In this document: piece after piece, positions 51,409-63,928 of the stretch
How the letters are laid out: every line of letters begins with the position of its first letter
How positions within the stretch are numbered: position 1 is the stretch's first letter
Source of the DNA: Prosopocoilus inquinatus
Taxonomy: Eukaryota > Arthropoda > Insecta > Coleoptera > Lucanidae
DNA: 64,000 bases
Direction: 5' to 3'
NCBI GenBank assembly: GCA_036172665.1
Contig: JAYKNF010000019.1
Coordinates: forward strand, 761,001-825,000
The notes under the pieces: model-generated
What the model was told of the DNA's origin: nothing
Databases searched by the model: none
What the model saw: only the letters and a program-made list of their open reading frames with translations
Program-made: the position numbers and the translations under genes

Positions 51409-51559
51409 CCAAACGTCAAATAACATGATAGATGAGTAAGGATCGATTAGGTACGTTACACAGGAACAACGCTAATACGTGTTGTTTCATTTAAAACTAT
51501 TTCCAGCTTCAGCTGCGTCCGAGAACTTCGTATCTCACATCAGAGTTACTGGAGTCCAT
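51409..51559. repeat. 151-bp monomer with a 2-bp insertion (tracer 3)
   Basis: This copy of the GTACGTTACACAGG allele lies at 51451. It is followed by the monomer with TTGAATCTC and then the GATATATCAC / TTTCTTTTAAAATTA monomer, the same arrangement as at 58905. This makes tracers 3 and 5 the closest relatives among the five copies. Confidence 0.9.
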
Positions 51560-52517
51560 CGAAACGTCAAATAACATGATAGATAAGTAAGGATCGATTA
51601 GATACATCACAGGAACAACGCTAATACGTGTTGTTTCGTTCAAAACTATTTCCAGCTTCTGCTGCGTCCGAGAACTTTGAATCTCTCATCAGAGTTACTG
51701 GAGTCCGTCCAAACGTCAAATAACATGATAGATGAGTAAGGATCGATTAGATATATCACAGGAACAACGCTAATACGTGTTGTTTCTTTTAAAATTATTT
51801 CCAGCTTCTGCTGCGTCCGAGAACTTCGTATCTCACATCAGGGTTACTGCTGTCCATCCAAACGTCAAATAACATGATAGATAAGTAAGGATCGATTAGA
51901 TACATCACAGGAACAACGCTAATGCGTGTTGTTTCGTTTAAAACTATTTCCAGCTTCTGCTGCGTCCGAAAACGTCGTATCTCACATCAGAGCTACTGGA
52001 GTCCATCGAAACGCCAAATAACATGATAGATGAGTAAGGATCGATTAGATACATCACAGGAACAACGCTAATGCGTGTTGTTTCGTTTAAAACTATTTCC
52101 AGCTTCTGCTGCGTCCGAAAACGTCGTATCTCACATCAGAGTTACTGGAGTCCATCGAAACGCCAAATAACATGATAGATGAGTAAGGATCGATTAGATA
52201 CATCACAGGAACAACGCTAATACGTGTTGTTTCATTTAAAACTATTTCCAGCTTCAGCTGCGTCCGAGAACTTCGTATCTCACATCAAAGTTACTGGAGT
52301 CCATCGAAACGCCTAATGACATGATAGATGAGTAAGGATAGATTAGATACATCACAGGAACAACGCTAATGCGTGTTGTTTCGTTTAAAACTATTTCCAG
52401 CTTCTGCTGCGTCCGAAAACGTCGTATCTCACATCAGAGCTACTGGAGTCCATCGAAACGCCAAATAACATGATAGATGAGTAAGGATCGATTAGATACA
52501 GCACAGGAACAACGCTA

Positions 52518-54052
52518 ATGCGTGTTGTTTCGTTTAAAACTATTTCCAGCTTCTGCTGCGTCCGAAAACGTCGTATCTCACATCAGAGCTACTGGAGTCC
52601 ATCGAAACGCCAAATAACATGATAGATGAGTAAGGATCGATTAGACACATCACAGGAACAACGCTAATACGTGTTGTTTCATTTAAAATTATTTCCAGCT
52701 TCAGCTGCGTCCGAGAACTTCGTATCTCACATCAAAGTTACTGGAGTCTATCGAAACGCCAAATAACATTATAGATGAGTAAGGATCGATTAGATACATC
52801 ACAGGAACAACGCTAATACGTGTTGTTTCGTTCAAAACTATTTCCAGCTTCTGCTGCGTCCAAAAACATTGTATCTCACATCAGAGTTACTGAAGTCCAT
52901 CCAAACGTAAAATAACATGATAGATGAGTAAGGATCGATTAGATACATCACAGGAACATCGCTAATAGGTGTTGTTTCGTTCAAAACTATTTCCAGCTTC
53001 TGCTGCGTCCGAAATCTTTGTATCTCTCATCAGAGATACTGGAGTCCATCCAAACGTAAAATAACATGATAGATGAGTAAGGATCGATTAGATACATCAC
53101 AGGAACATCGCTAATAGGTGTTGTTTCGTTTAAAACTATTTCCAGCTTCTGCTGCGTCCGAAAATTTCGTATCTCACATTAGAGTTACTGGAGTCCATCC
53201 AAACGTCAAATAACATGATAGATAAGTAAGGATCGATTAGATACAGCACAGGAACAACGCTAATACGTGTTGTTTCGTTTAAAACTATTTCCAGCTTCAG
53301 CTGCGTCCGAGAACTTCGTATCTCACATCAAAGTTACTGGAGTCCATCGAAACGCCAAATAGCATGATAGATGTGTAAGGATCGATTAGATACATCACAG
53401 GAACAACGCTAATGCGTGTTGTTTCGTTTAAAACTATTTCCAGCTTCTGCTGCGTCCGAAAACGTCGTATCTCACATCAGAGCTACTGGAGTCCATCGAA
53501 ACGCCAAATAACATGATATATGAGTTAGGATCGATTAGATACAGCACAGGAACAACGCTAATACGTGTTGTTTCGTTTAAAACTATTTCCAGCTCCTGCT
53601 GCGTCCAAAAACTTTGTATCTCACATCAGACTTACTGGAGTCCATCCAAACGTCAAATAACATGTTAGATAAGTAAGGATCGTTTAGATACATCACAGGA
53701 ACAACGCTAATAGGTGTTGTTTCGTTCAAAACTATTTCCAGCTTCTGCTGCGTCCGAAATCTTTATATCTCTCATCAGAGTCACTGGAGTCCATCCAAAC
53801 GTCAAATAACATGATAGATGAGTAAGGATCGATTAGATACATCACAGGAACAACGCTAATACGTGTTGTTTCGTTTAAAACTATTTCCAGCTCCTGCTGC
53901 GTCCCAAAACTTTGTATCTCACATCAGACTTACTGGAGTCCATCCAAACGTCAAATAACATGTTAGATAAGTAAGGATCGTTTAGATACATCACAGGAAC
54001 AACGCTAATAGGTGTTGTTTCGTTCAAAACTATTTCCAGCTTCTGCTGCGTC
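52518..54052. repeat. Long-range block G, copy 3
   Basis: This is the third copy of the block, with its diagnostic monomer starting at 52752 (55 monomers after 44557). It matches the 18.69-kb copy to the end at about 54053, where both then leave the shared sequence. A private change is GATGTGTAAGG near 53373, where the others have GATGAGTAAGG. Confidence 0.85.
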
Positions 54053-54092
54053 CGATATCTTTGTATCTCACATCAGAGTTCCTAGAGTACAT

Positions 54093-54243
54093 CCAAACGT
54101 CAAATAACATGATAGATGAGTAAGGATCGATTAGGTACGTTACACAGGAACAACGCTAATACGTGTTGTTTCATTTAAAACTATTTCCAGCTTCAGCTGC
54201 GTCCGAGAACTTCGTATCTCACATCAGAGTTACTGGAGTCCAT
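54093..54243. repeat. 151-bp monomer with a 2-bp insertion (tracer 4)
   Basis: This copy of the allele (54135) is joined upstream to the GAGTTCCTAGAGTAC monomer. Downstream it continues with the CGTTTAGGTACATC monomers, as after 40572. At the corresponding place in the next 50-mer copy (about 61590) the plain GATTAGATACATC allele is present. This monomer therefore marks a recombination junction. Confidence 0.9.
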
Positions 54244-57200
54244 CGAAACGTCAAATAACATGATAGATAAGTAAGGATCGATTAGATACATCACAGGAAC
54301 AACGCTAATACGTGTTGTTTCGTTCAAAACTATTTCCAGCTTCTGCTGCGTCCGAGAACTTTGAATCTCTCATCAGAGTTACTGGAGTCCGTCCAAACGT
54401 CAAATAACATGATAGATGAGTAAGGATCGTTTAGGTACATCACAGGAACATCGCTAATACGTGTTGTTTCGTTTAAAACTATTTCCAGATTCTGCTGCGT
54501 CCGAAAACGTCGTATCTCACATCAGAGTTACTGGAGTCCATCGAAACGTCAAATAACATGATAGATAAGTAAGGATCGATTAGATACAGCACAGGAACAA
54601 CGCTAATACGTGTTGTTTCGTTTAAAACTATTTCCAGCTCCTGCTGCGTCCAAAAACTTTGTATCTCACATCAGACTTACTGGAGTCCATCCAAACGTCA
54701 AATAACATGTTAGATAAGTAAGGATCGTTTAGATACATCACAGGAACAACGCTAATACGTGTTGTTTCGTTCAAAACTATTTCCAGCTTCTGCTGCGTCC
54801 GAGAACTTTGTATCTCACATCAGAGTTACTGGAGTCCGTCCAAACGTCAAATAACATGATAGATGAGTAAGGATCGTTTAGATACATCACAGGAACATCG
54901 CTAATGCGTGTTGTTTCGTTTAAAACTATTTCCAGCTTCTGCTGCGTCCGAAAACTTCGTAGCTCACATCAGAGTTACTGGAGTCCATCGAAACGTCAAA
55001 TAACATGATAGATAAGTAAGGATCGATTAGATACAGCACAGGAACAACGCTAATACCTGTTGTTTCGTTTGAAACTATTTCCAGCTTCAGCTGCGTCCGA
55101 GAACTTCGTATCTCACATCAAAGTTACTGGAGTCCATCGAAACGCCAAATAACATGATAAATGAGTAAGGATCGATTAGATACATCACAGGAACAACGCT
55201 AATGCGTGTTGTTTCGTTTAAAACTATTTCCAGCTCCTGCTGCGTCCGAGAACTTTGTATCTCACATCAGAGTTACTGGAGTCTGTCCAAACGTCAAATA
55301 ACATGATAGATGAGTAAGGATCGTTTAGATACATCACAGGAACAACGCTAATACGTGTTGTTTCGTTTAAAACTATTTCCAGCTCCTGCTGCGTCCAAAA
55401 ACTTTGTATCTCACATCATACTTACTGGAGTCCATCCAAACGTCAAATAACATGTTAGATAAGTAAGGATCGTTTAGATACATCACAGGAACAACGCTAA
55501 TACGTGTTGTTTCGTTCAAAACTATTTCCAGCTTCTACTGCGTCCGAGAACTTTGAATCTCTCATCAGAGTTACTGGAGTCAGTCCAAACGTCAATTAAC
55601 ATGATAGATGAGTAAGGATCGATTAGATACATCACAGGAACAACGCTAATACGTGTTGTATAGTTTAAAACTATTTCCAGCTTCTGCTGCGTCCGAAAAC
55701 TTCGTATCTCACATCAGAGTTACTGGAGTCCATCGAAACGTCAAATAATATGATAGATAAGTAAGGATCGATTAGATACAGCACAGGAACAACGCTAATA
55801 CGTGTTGTTTCGTTTAAAACTATTTCCAGCTCCTGCTGCGTCGCAAAACTTTTTATCTCACATCAGACTTACTGGAGTCCATCCAAACGTCAAATAACAT
55901 GTTAGATAAGTAAGGATCCTTTAGATACATCACAGGAACAACGCTAATAGGTGTTGTTTCGTTCAAAATTATTTCCAGCTTCTGCTGCGTCCGAGAACTT
56001 TGTATCTCACATCACAGTTACTGGAGTCCGTCGAAACGTCAAATAACATGATAGATGAGTAAGGATCGATTAGATACATCACAGGAACAACGCTAATACG
56101 TGTTGTTTCGTTTAAAATTATTTCCAGCTTCTGCTGCGTCCGAGAACTTCGTATCTCACGTCAGGGTTACTGGAGTCCATCCAAACGTCAAATAACATGA
56201 TAGATAAGTAAGGATCGATTAGATACATCACAGGAACAACGCTAATACGTGTTGTTTCGTTTAAAACTATTTCCAGCTTCTGCTGCGTCCGAAAACGTCG
56301 TATCTCACATCAGAGTTACTGGAGTCCATCGAAACGTCAAATAACATGATAGATAAGTAAGGATCGATTAGATACAGCACAGGAACAACGCTAATACGTG
56401 TTGTTTCGTCTAAAACTATTTCCAGCTCCTGCTGCGTCCAAAAACTTTGTATCTCACATCAGACTTACTGGAGTCCATCCAAACGTCAAATAACATGTTA
56501 GATAAGTAAGGATCGTTTAGATACATCACAGGAACGACGCTAATGCGTGTTGTTTCGTTCAAAATTATTTCCAGCTTCTGCTGCGTCCGAGAACTTTTTA
56601 TCTCACATCAGAGTTACTGGAGTCCGTTCAAACGTCAAATAACATGATAGATGAGTAAGTATCGTTTAGATACATCACAGGAACATCGCTAATGCGTGTT
56701 GTTTCGTTTAAAACTATTTCCAGCTTCTGCTGCGTCCGAAAACTTCGTATCTCACATCAGAGTTACTGGAGTCCATCGAAACGTCAAATAACATGATAGA
56801 TAAGTAAGGATCGATTAGATACTACACAGGAATAACGCTAATGCGTGTTGTTTCGTTTAAAACTATTTCCAGCTTCTGCTGCGGCCGAGAACATCGTATC
56901 TCACGTCAGGGTTACTGGAGTCCATCGAAACGCCAAATAACATGATATATGAGTTAGGATCGATTAGATACAGCACAGGAACAACGCTAATACGTGTTGT
57001 TTCGTTTAAAACTATTTCCAGCTCCTGCTGCGTCCAAAAACTTTGTATCTCACATCAGACTTACTGGAGTCCATCCAAACGTCAAATAACATGTTAGATA
57101 AGTAAGGATCGTTTAGATACATCACAGGAACAACGCTAATACGTGTTGTTTCGTTCAAAACTATTTCTAGCTTCTACTGCGTCCGAGAACTTTGAATCTC

Positions 57201-58862
57201 TCATCAGAGTTACTGGAGTCCGTCCAAACGTCAAATAACATGATAGATGAGTAAGGATCGATTAGATACATCACAGGAACAACGCTAATACGTGTTGTTT
57301 CGTTTAAAACTATTTCTAGCTTCAGCTGCGTCCGAGAACTTCGTATCTCACATCTAAGTTACTGGAGTCCATCGAAACACCAAATAACATGATAGATGAG
57401 TAAGGATCGATTAGATACATCACAGGAATAACGCTAATGCGTGTTGTTTCGTTTAAAACTATTTCCAGCTTCTGCTGCGTCCGAGAACATCGTATCTCAC
57501 GTCAGGGTTACTGGAGTCCATCCAAACGTCAAATAACATGATAGATAAGTAAGGATCGATTAGATACAGCACAGGAACAACGCTAATACGTGTTGTTTCG
57601 TTCAAAACTATTTCCAGCTTCTGCTGCGTCCGAAATCTTTGTATCTCTCATCAGACTTACTGGAGTCCATCCAAACGTCAAATAACATGGTAGATAAGTA
57701 AGGATCGTTTAGATACATCACAGGAACAACGCTAATTCGTGTTGTTTCGTTTAAAACTATTTCCAGCTCCTGCTGCGTCCAAAAACTTTGTATCTCACAT
57801 CAGACTTACTGGAGTCCATCCAAACGTCAAATAACATGTTAGATAAGTAAGGATCGTTTAGATGCATCACAGGAACGACGCTAATACGTGTTGTTTCGTT
57901 CAAAACTATTTCCAGCTTCTACTGCGTCCGAGAACTTTGTATCTCTCATCATAGTTACTGGAGTCCGTCCAAACTTCAAATAACATGATAGATGAGTAAG
58001 GATCGATTAGGTACATCACAGGAACAACGCTAATACGTGTTGTTTCATTTAAAACTATTTCCAGCTTCAGCTGCGTCCGAGAACTTCGTATCTCACATCA
58101 GAGTTACTGGAGTCCATCGAAACGTCAAATAACATGATAGATAAGTAAGGATCGATTAGATACATCACAGGAACAACGCTAATACGTGTTGTTTCGTTCA
58201 AAACTATTTCCAGCTTCTGCTGCGTCCGAGAACTTCGTATCTCACATCTAAGTTACTGGAGTCCATCGAAACGCCAAATAACATGATAGATGAGTAAGGA
58301 TCGATTAGATACATCACAGGAATAACGCTAATGCGTGTTGTTTCGTTTAAAACTATTTCCAGCTTCTGCTGCGTCCGAGAACATCGTATCTCACGTCAGG
58401 GTTACTGGAGTCCATCCAAACGTCAAATAACATGATAGATAAGTAAGGATCGATTAGATACAGCACAGGAACAACGCTAATACGTGTTGTTTCGTTCAAA
58501 ACTATTTCCAGCTTCTGCTGCGTCCGAAATCTTTGTATCTCTCATCAGACTTACTGGAGTCCATCCAAACGTCAAATAACATGGTAGATAAGTAAGGATC
58601 GTTTAGATACATCACAGGAACAACGCTAATTCGTGTTGTTTCGTTTAAAACTATTTCCAGCTCCTGCTGCGTCCAAAAACTTTGTATCTCACATCAGACT
58701 TACTGGAGTCCATCCAAACGTCAAATAACATGTTAGATAAGTAAGGATCGTTTAGATGCATCACAGGAACAACGCTAATACGTGTTGTTTCGTTCAAAAC
58801 TATTTCCAGCTTCTACTGCGTCCGAGAACTTTGTATCTCTCATCATAGTTACTGGAGTCCGT

Positions 58863-59013
58863 ACAAACGTCAAATAACATGATAGATGAGTAAGGATCGA
58901 TTAGGTACGTTACACAGGAACAACGCTAATACGTGTTGTTTCATTTAAAACTATTTCCAGCTTCAGCTGCGTCCGAGAACTTCGTATCTCACATCAGAGT
59001 TACTGGAGTCCAT
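58863..59013. repeat. 151-bp monomer with a 2-bp insertion (tracer 5)
   Basis: This is the fifth copy of the GTACGTTACACAGG allele (58905), 50 monomers after tracer 3. The preceding base pattern is GTACAAACG instead of GTCCAAACG, a private substitution at 58863. Confidence 0.9.
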
Positions 59014-59971
59014 CGAAACGTCAAATAACATGATAGATAAGTAAGGATCGATTAGATACATCACAGGAACAACGCTAATACGTGTTGTTTCGTTCAAAAC
59101 TATTTCCAGCTTCTGCTGCGTCCGAGAACTTTGAATCTCTCATCAGAGTTACTGGAGTCCGTCCAAACGTCAAATAACATGATAGATGAGTAAGGATCGA
59201 TTAGATATATCACAGGAACAACGCTAATACGTGTTGTTTCTTTTAAAACTATTTCCAGCTTCTGCTGCGTCCGAGAACTTCGTATCTCACATCAGGGTTA
59301 CTGCTGTCCATCCAAACGTCAAATAACATGATAGATAAGTAAGGATCGATTAGATACATCACAGGAACAACGCTAATGCGTGTTGTTTCGTTTAAAACTA
59401 TTTCCAGCTTCTGCTGCGTCCGAAAACGTCGTATCTCACATCAGAGCTACTGGAGTCCATCGAAACGCCAAATAACATGATAGATGAGTAAGGATCGATT
59501 AGATACATCACAGGAACAACGCTAATGCGTGTTGTTTCGTTTAAAACTATTTCCAGCTTCTGCTGCGTCCGAAAACGTCGTATCTCACATCAGAGTTACT
59601 GGAGTCCATCGAAACGCCAAATAACATGATAGATGAGTAAGGATCGATTAGATACATCACAGGAACAACGCTAATACGTGTTGTTTCATTTAAAACTATT
59701 TCCAGCTTCAGCTGCGTCCGAGAACTTCGTATCTCACATCAAAGTTACTGGAGTCCATCGAAACGCCTAATGACAGGATAGATGAGTAAGGATAGATTAG
59801 ATACATCACAGGAACAACGCTAATGCGTGTTGTTTCGTTTAAAACTATTTCCAGCTTCTGCTGCGTCCGAAAACGTCGTATCTCACATCAGAGCTACTGG
59901 AGTCCATCGAAACGCCAAATAACATGATAGATGAGTAAGGATCGATTAGATACAGCACAGGAACAACGCTA

Positions 59972-61506
59972 ATGCGTGTTGTTTCGTTTAAAACTATTTC
60001 CAGCTTCTGCTGCGTCCGAAAACGTCGTATCTCACATCAGAGCTACTGGAGTCCATCGAAACGCCAAATAACATGATAGATGAGTAAGGATCGATTAGAC
60101 ACATCACAGGAACAACGCTAATACGTGTTGTTTCATTTAAAATTATTTCCAGCTTCAGCTGCGTCCGAGAACTTCGTATCTCACATCAAAGTTACTGGAG
60201 TCTATCGAAACGCCAAATAACATTATAGATGAGTAAGGATCGATTAGATACATCACAGGAACAACGCTAATACGTGTTGTTTCGTTCAAAACTATTTCCA
60301 GCTTCTGCTGCGTCCAAAAACATTGTATCTCACATCAGAGTTACTGAAGTCCATCCAAACGTAAAATAACATGATAGATGAGTAAGGATCGATTAGATAC
60401 ATCACAGGAACATCGCTAATAGGTGTTGTTTCGTTCAAAACTATTTCCAGCTTCTGCTGCGTCCGAAATCTTTGTATCTCTCATCAGAGATACTGGAGTC
60501 CATCCAAACGTAAAATAACATGATAGATGAGTAAGGATCGATTAGATACATCACAGGAACATCGCTAATAGGTGTTGTTTCGTTTAAAACTATTTCCAGC
60601 TTCTGCTGCGTCCGAAAATTTCGTATCTCACATTAGAGTTACTGGAGTCCATCCAAACGTCAAATAACATGATAGATAAGTAAGGATCGATTAGATACAG
60701 CACAGGAACAACGCTAATACGTGTTGTTTCGTTTAAAACTATTTCCAGCTTCAGCTGCGTCCGAGAACTTCGTATCTCACATCAAAGTTACTGGAGTCCA
60801 TCGAAACGCCAAATAGCATGATAGATGAGTAAGGATCGATTAGATACATCACAGGAACAACGCTAATGCGTGTTGTTTCGTTTAAAACTATTTCCAGCTT
60901 CTGCTGCGTCCGAAAACGTCGTATCTCACATCAGAGCTACTGGAGTCCATCGAAACGCCAAATAACATGATATATGAGTTAGGATCGATTAGATACAGCA
61001 CAGGAACAACGCTAATACGTGTTGTTTCGTTTAAAACTATTTCCAGCTCCTGCTGCGTCCAAAAACTTTGTATCTCACATCAGACTTACTGGAGTCCATC
61101 CAAACGTCAAATAACATGTTAGATAAGTAAGGATCGTTTAGATACATCACAGGAACAACGCTAATAGGTGTTGTTTCGTTCAAAACTATTTCCAGCTTCT
61201 GCTGCGTCCGAAATCTTTATATCTCTCATCAGAGTCACTGGAGTCCATCCAAACGTCAAATAACATGATAGATGAGTAAGGATCGATTAGATACATCACA
61301 GGAACAACGCTAATACGTGTTGTTTCGTTTAAAACTATTTCCAGCTCCTGCTGCGTCCCAAAACTTTGTATCTCACATCAGACTTACTGGAGTCCATCCA
61401 AACGTCAAATAACATGTTAGATAAGTAAGGATCGTTTAGATACATCACAGGAACAACGCTAATAGGTGTTGTTTCGTTCAAAACTATTTCCAGCTTCTGC
61501 TGCGTC
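59972..61506. repeat. Long-range block G, copy 4
   Basis: This is the fourth copy of block G, with its diagnostic monomer starting at 60206, 50 monomers after copy 3. It retains AAATAGCATG with GATGAGTAAGG near 60813, as in copy 1 at 19.54 kb. The GATGTG change of copy 3 is therefore private. Confidence 0.85.
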
Positions 61507-62589
61507 CGATATCTTTGTATCTCACATCAGAGTTCCTAGAGTACATCCAAACGTCAAATAACATGATAGATGAGTAAGGATCGATTAGATACATCACAGG
61601 AACAACGCTAATGCGTGTTGTTTCGGTCAAAACTATTTCCAGCTTCTACTGCGTCCGAGAACTTTGAATCTCTCATCAGAGTTACTGGAGTCCGTCCAAA
61701 CGTCAAATAACATGATAGATGAGTAAGGATCGATTAGATATATCACAGGAACAACGCTAATACGTGTTGTTTCTTTTAAAATTATTTCCAGCTTCTGCTG
61801 CGTCCGAGAACTTCGTATCTCACATCAGGGTTACTGCTGTCCATCCAAACGTCAAATAACATGATAGATAAGTAAGGATCGATTAGATACATCACAGGAA
61901 CAACGCTAATGCGTGTTGTTTCGTTTAAAACTATTTCCAGCTTCTGCTGCGTCCGAAAACGTCGTATCTCACATCAGAGCTACTGGAGTCCATCGAAACG
62001 CCAAATAACATGATAGATGAGTAAGGATCGATTAGATACATCACAGGAACAACGCTAATGCGTGTTGTTTCGTTTAAAACTATTTCCAGCTTCTGCTGCG
62101 TCCGAAAACGTCGTATCTCACATCAGAGTTACTGGAGTCCATCGAAACGCCAAATAACATGATAGATGAGTAAGGATCGATTAGATACATCACAGGAACA
62201 ACGCTAATACGTGTTGTTTCATTTAAAACTATTTCCAGCTTCAGCTGCGTCCGAGAACTTCGTATCTCACATCAAAGTTACTGGAGTCCATCGAAACGCC
62301 TAATGACATGATAGATGAGTAAGGATAGATTAGATACATCACAGGAACAACGCTAATGCGTGTTGTTTCGTTTAAAACTATTTCCAGCTTCTGCTGCGTC
62401 CGAAAACGTCGTATCTCACATCAGAGCTACTGGAGTCCATCGAAACGCCAAATAACATGATAGATGAGTAAGGATCGATTAGATACAGCACAGGAACAAC
62501 GCTAATGCGTGTTGTTTCGTTTAAAACTATTTCCAGCTTCTGCTGCGTCCGAAAACGTCGTATCTCACATCAGAGCTGCTGGAGTCCAT

Positions 62590-62736
62590 CGAAACGCCAA
62601 ATAACATGATAGATAGAAGGATCGATTAGATACATCACAGGAACAACGCTAATGCGTGTTGTTTCGTTTAAAACTATTTCCAGCTCCTGCTGCGTCCGAG
62701 AACTTTGTATCTCACATCAGAGTTACTGGAGTCTGT
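62590..62736. repeat. 147-bp monomer with a 2-bp deletion (second copy)
   Basis: This copy of the GATAGATAGAAGG allele starts at 62608. It compensates the +2 insertion at 58905, so the spacing of the markers 55585 and 63035 is exactly 50 x 149. Its flanks match those of 47984-48130. Confidence 0.9.
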
Positions 62737-63928
62737 CCAAACGTCAAATAACATGATAGATGAGTAAATATCGTTTAGATACATCACAGGAACAACGCTA
62801 ATACGTGTTGTTTCGTTTAAAACTATTTCCAGCTCCTGCTGCGTCCAAAAACTTTGTATCTCACATCAGACTTACTGGAGTCCATCCAAACGTCAAATAA
62901 CATGTTAGATAAGTAAGGATCGTTTAGATACATCACAGGAACAACGCTAATACGTGTTGTTTCGTTCAAAACTATTTCCAGCTTCTACTGCGTCCGAGAA
63001 CTTTGAATCTCTCATCAGAGTTACTGGAGTCAGTCCAAACGTCAATTAACATGATAGATGAGTAAGGATCGATTAGATACATCACAGGAACAACGCTAAT
63101 ACGTGTTGTATAGTTTAAAACTATTTCCAGCTTCTGCTGCGTCCGAAAACTTCGTATCTCACATCAGAGTTACTGGAGTCCATCGAAACGTCAAATAATA
63201 TGATAGATAAGTAAGGATCGATTAGATACAGCACAGGAACAACGCTAATACGTGTTGTTTCGTTTAAAACTATTTCCAGCTCCTGCTGCGTCGCAAAACT
63301 TTTTATCTCACATCAGACTTACTGGAGTCCATCCAAACGTCAAATAACATGTTAGATAAGTAAGGATCCTTTAGATACATCACAGGAACAACGCTAATAG
63401 GTGTTGTTTCGTTCAAAATTATTTCCAGCTTCTGCTGCGTCCGAGAACTTTGTATCTCACATCACAGTTACTGGAGTCCGTCGAAACGTCAAATAACATG
63501 ATAGATGAGTAAGGATCGATTAGATACATCACAGGAACAACGCTAATACGTGTTGTTTCGTTTAAAATTATTTCCAGCTTCTGCTGCGTCCGAGAACTTC
63601 GTATCTCACGTCAGGGTTACTGGAGTCCATCCAAACGTCAAATAACATGATAGATAAGTAAGGATCGATTAGATACATCACAGGAACAACGCTAATACGT
63701 GTTGTTTCGTTTAAAACTATTTCCAGCTTCTGCTGCGTCCGAAAACGTCGTATCTCACATCAGAGTTACTGGAGTCCATCGAAACGTCAAATAACATGAT
63801 AGATAAGTAAGGATCGATTAGATACAGCACAGGAACAACGCTAATACGTGTTGTTTCGTTTAAAACTATTTCCAGCTCCTGCTGCGTCCAAAAACTTTGT
63901 ATCTCACATCAGACTTACTGGAGTCCAT

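Larger units (their letters stand above)
50389..57837. repeat. Higher-order repeat E, copy 1 (50-mer, about 7.45 kb)
   Basis: This 50-monomer unit is repeated in tandem from 57838 to the end of the window. Shared points, 7,454 bp apart including insertions, are CCAAACTTCAAATAAC (50515 and 57969), the 2-bp insertion (51451 and 58905), CGCCTAATGACA with GGATAGATTAG (52305 and 59759) and GTCTATCG (52752 and 60206). The markers at 55585 and 63035 are 7,450 bp apart. The unit contains block G. Between about 54135 and 55165 the two copies differ in monomer content although the monomer count is the same. Confidence 0.87.
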
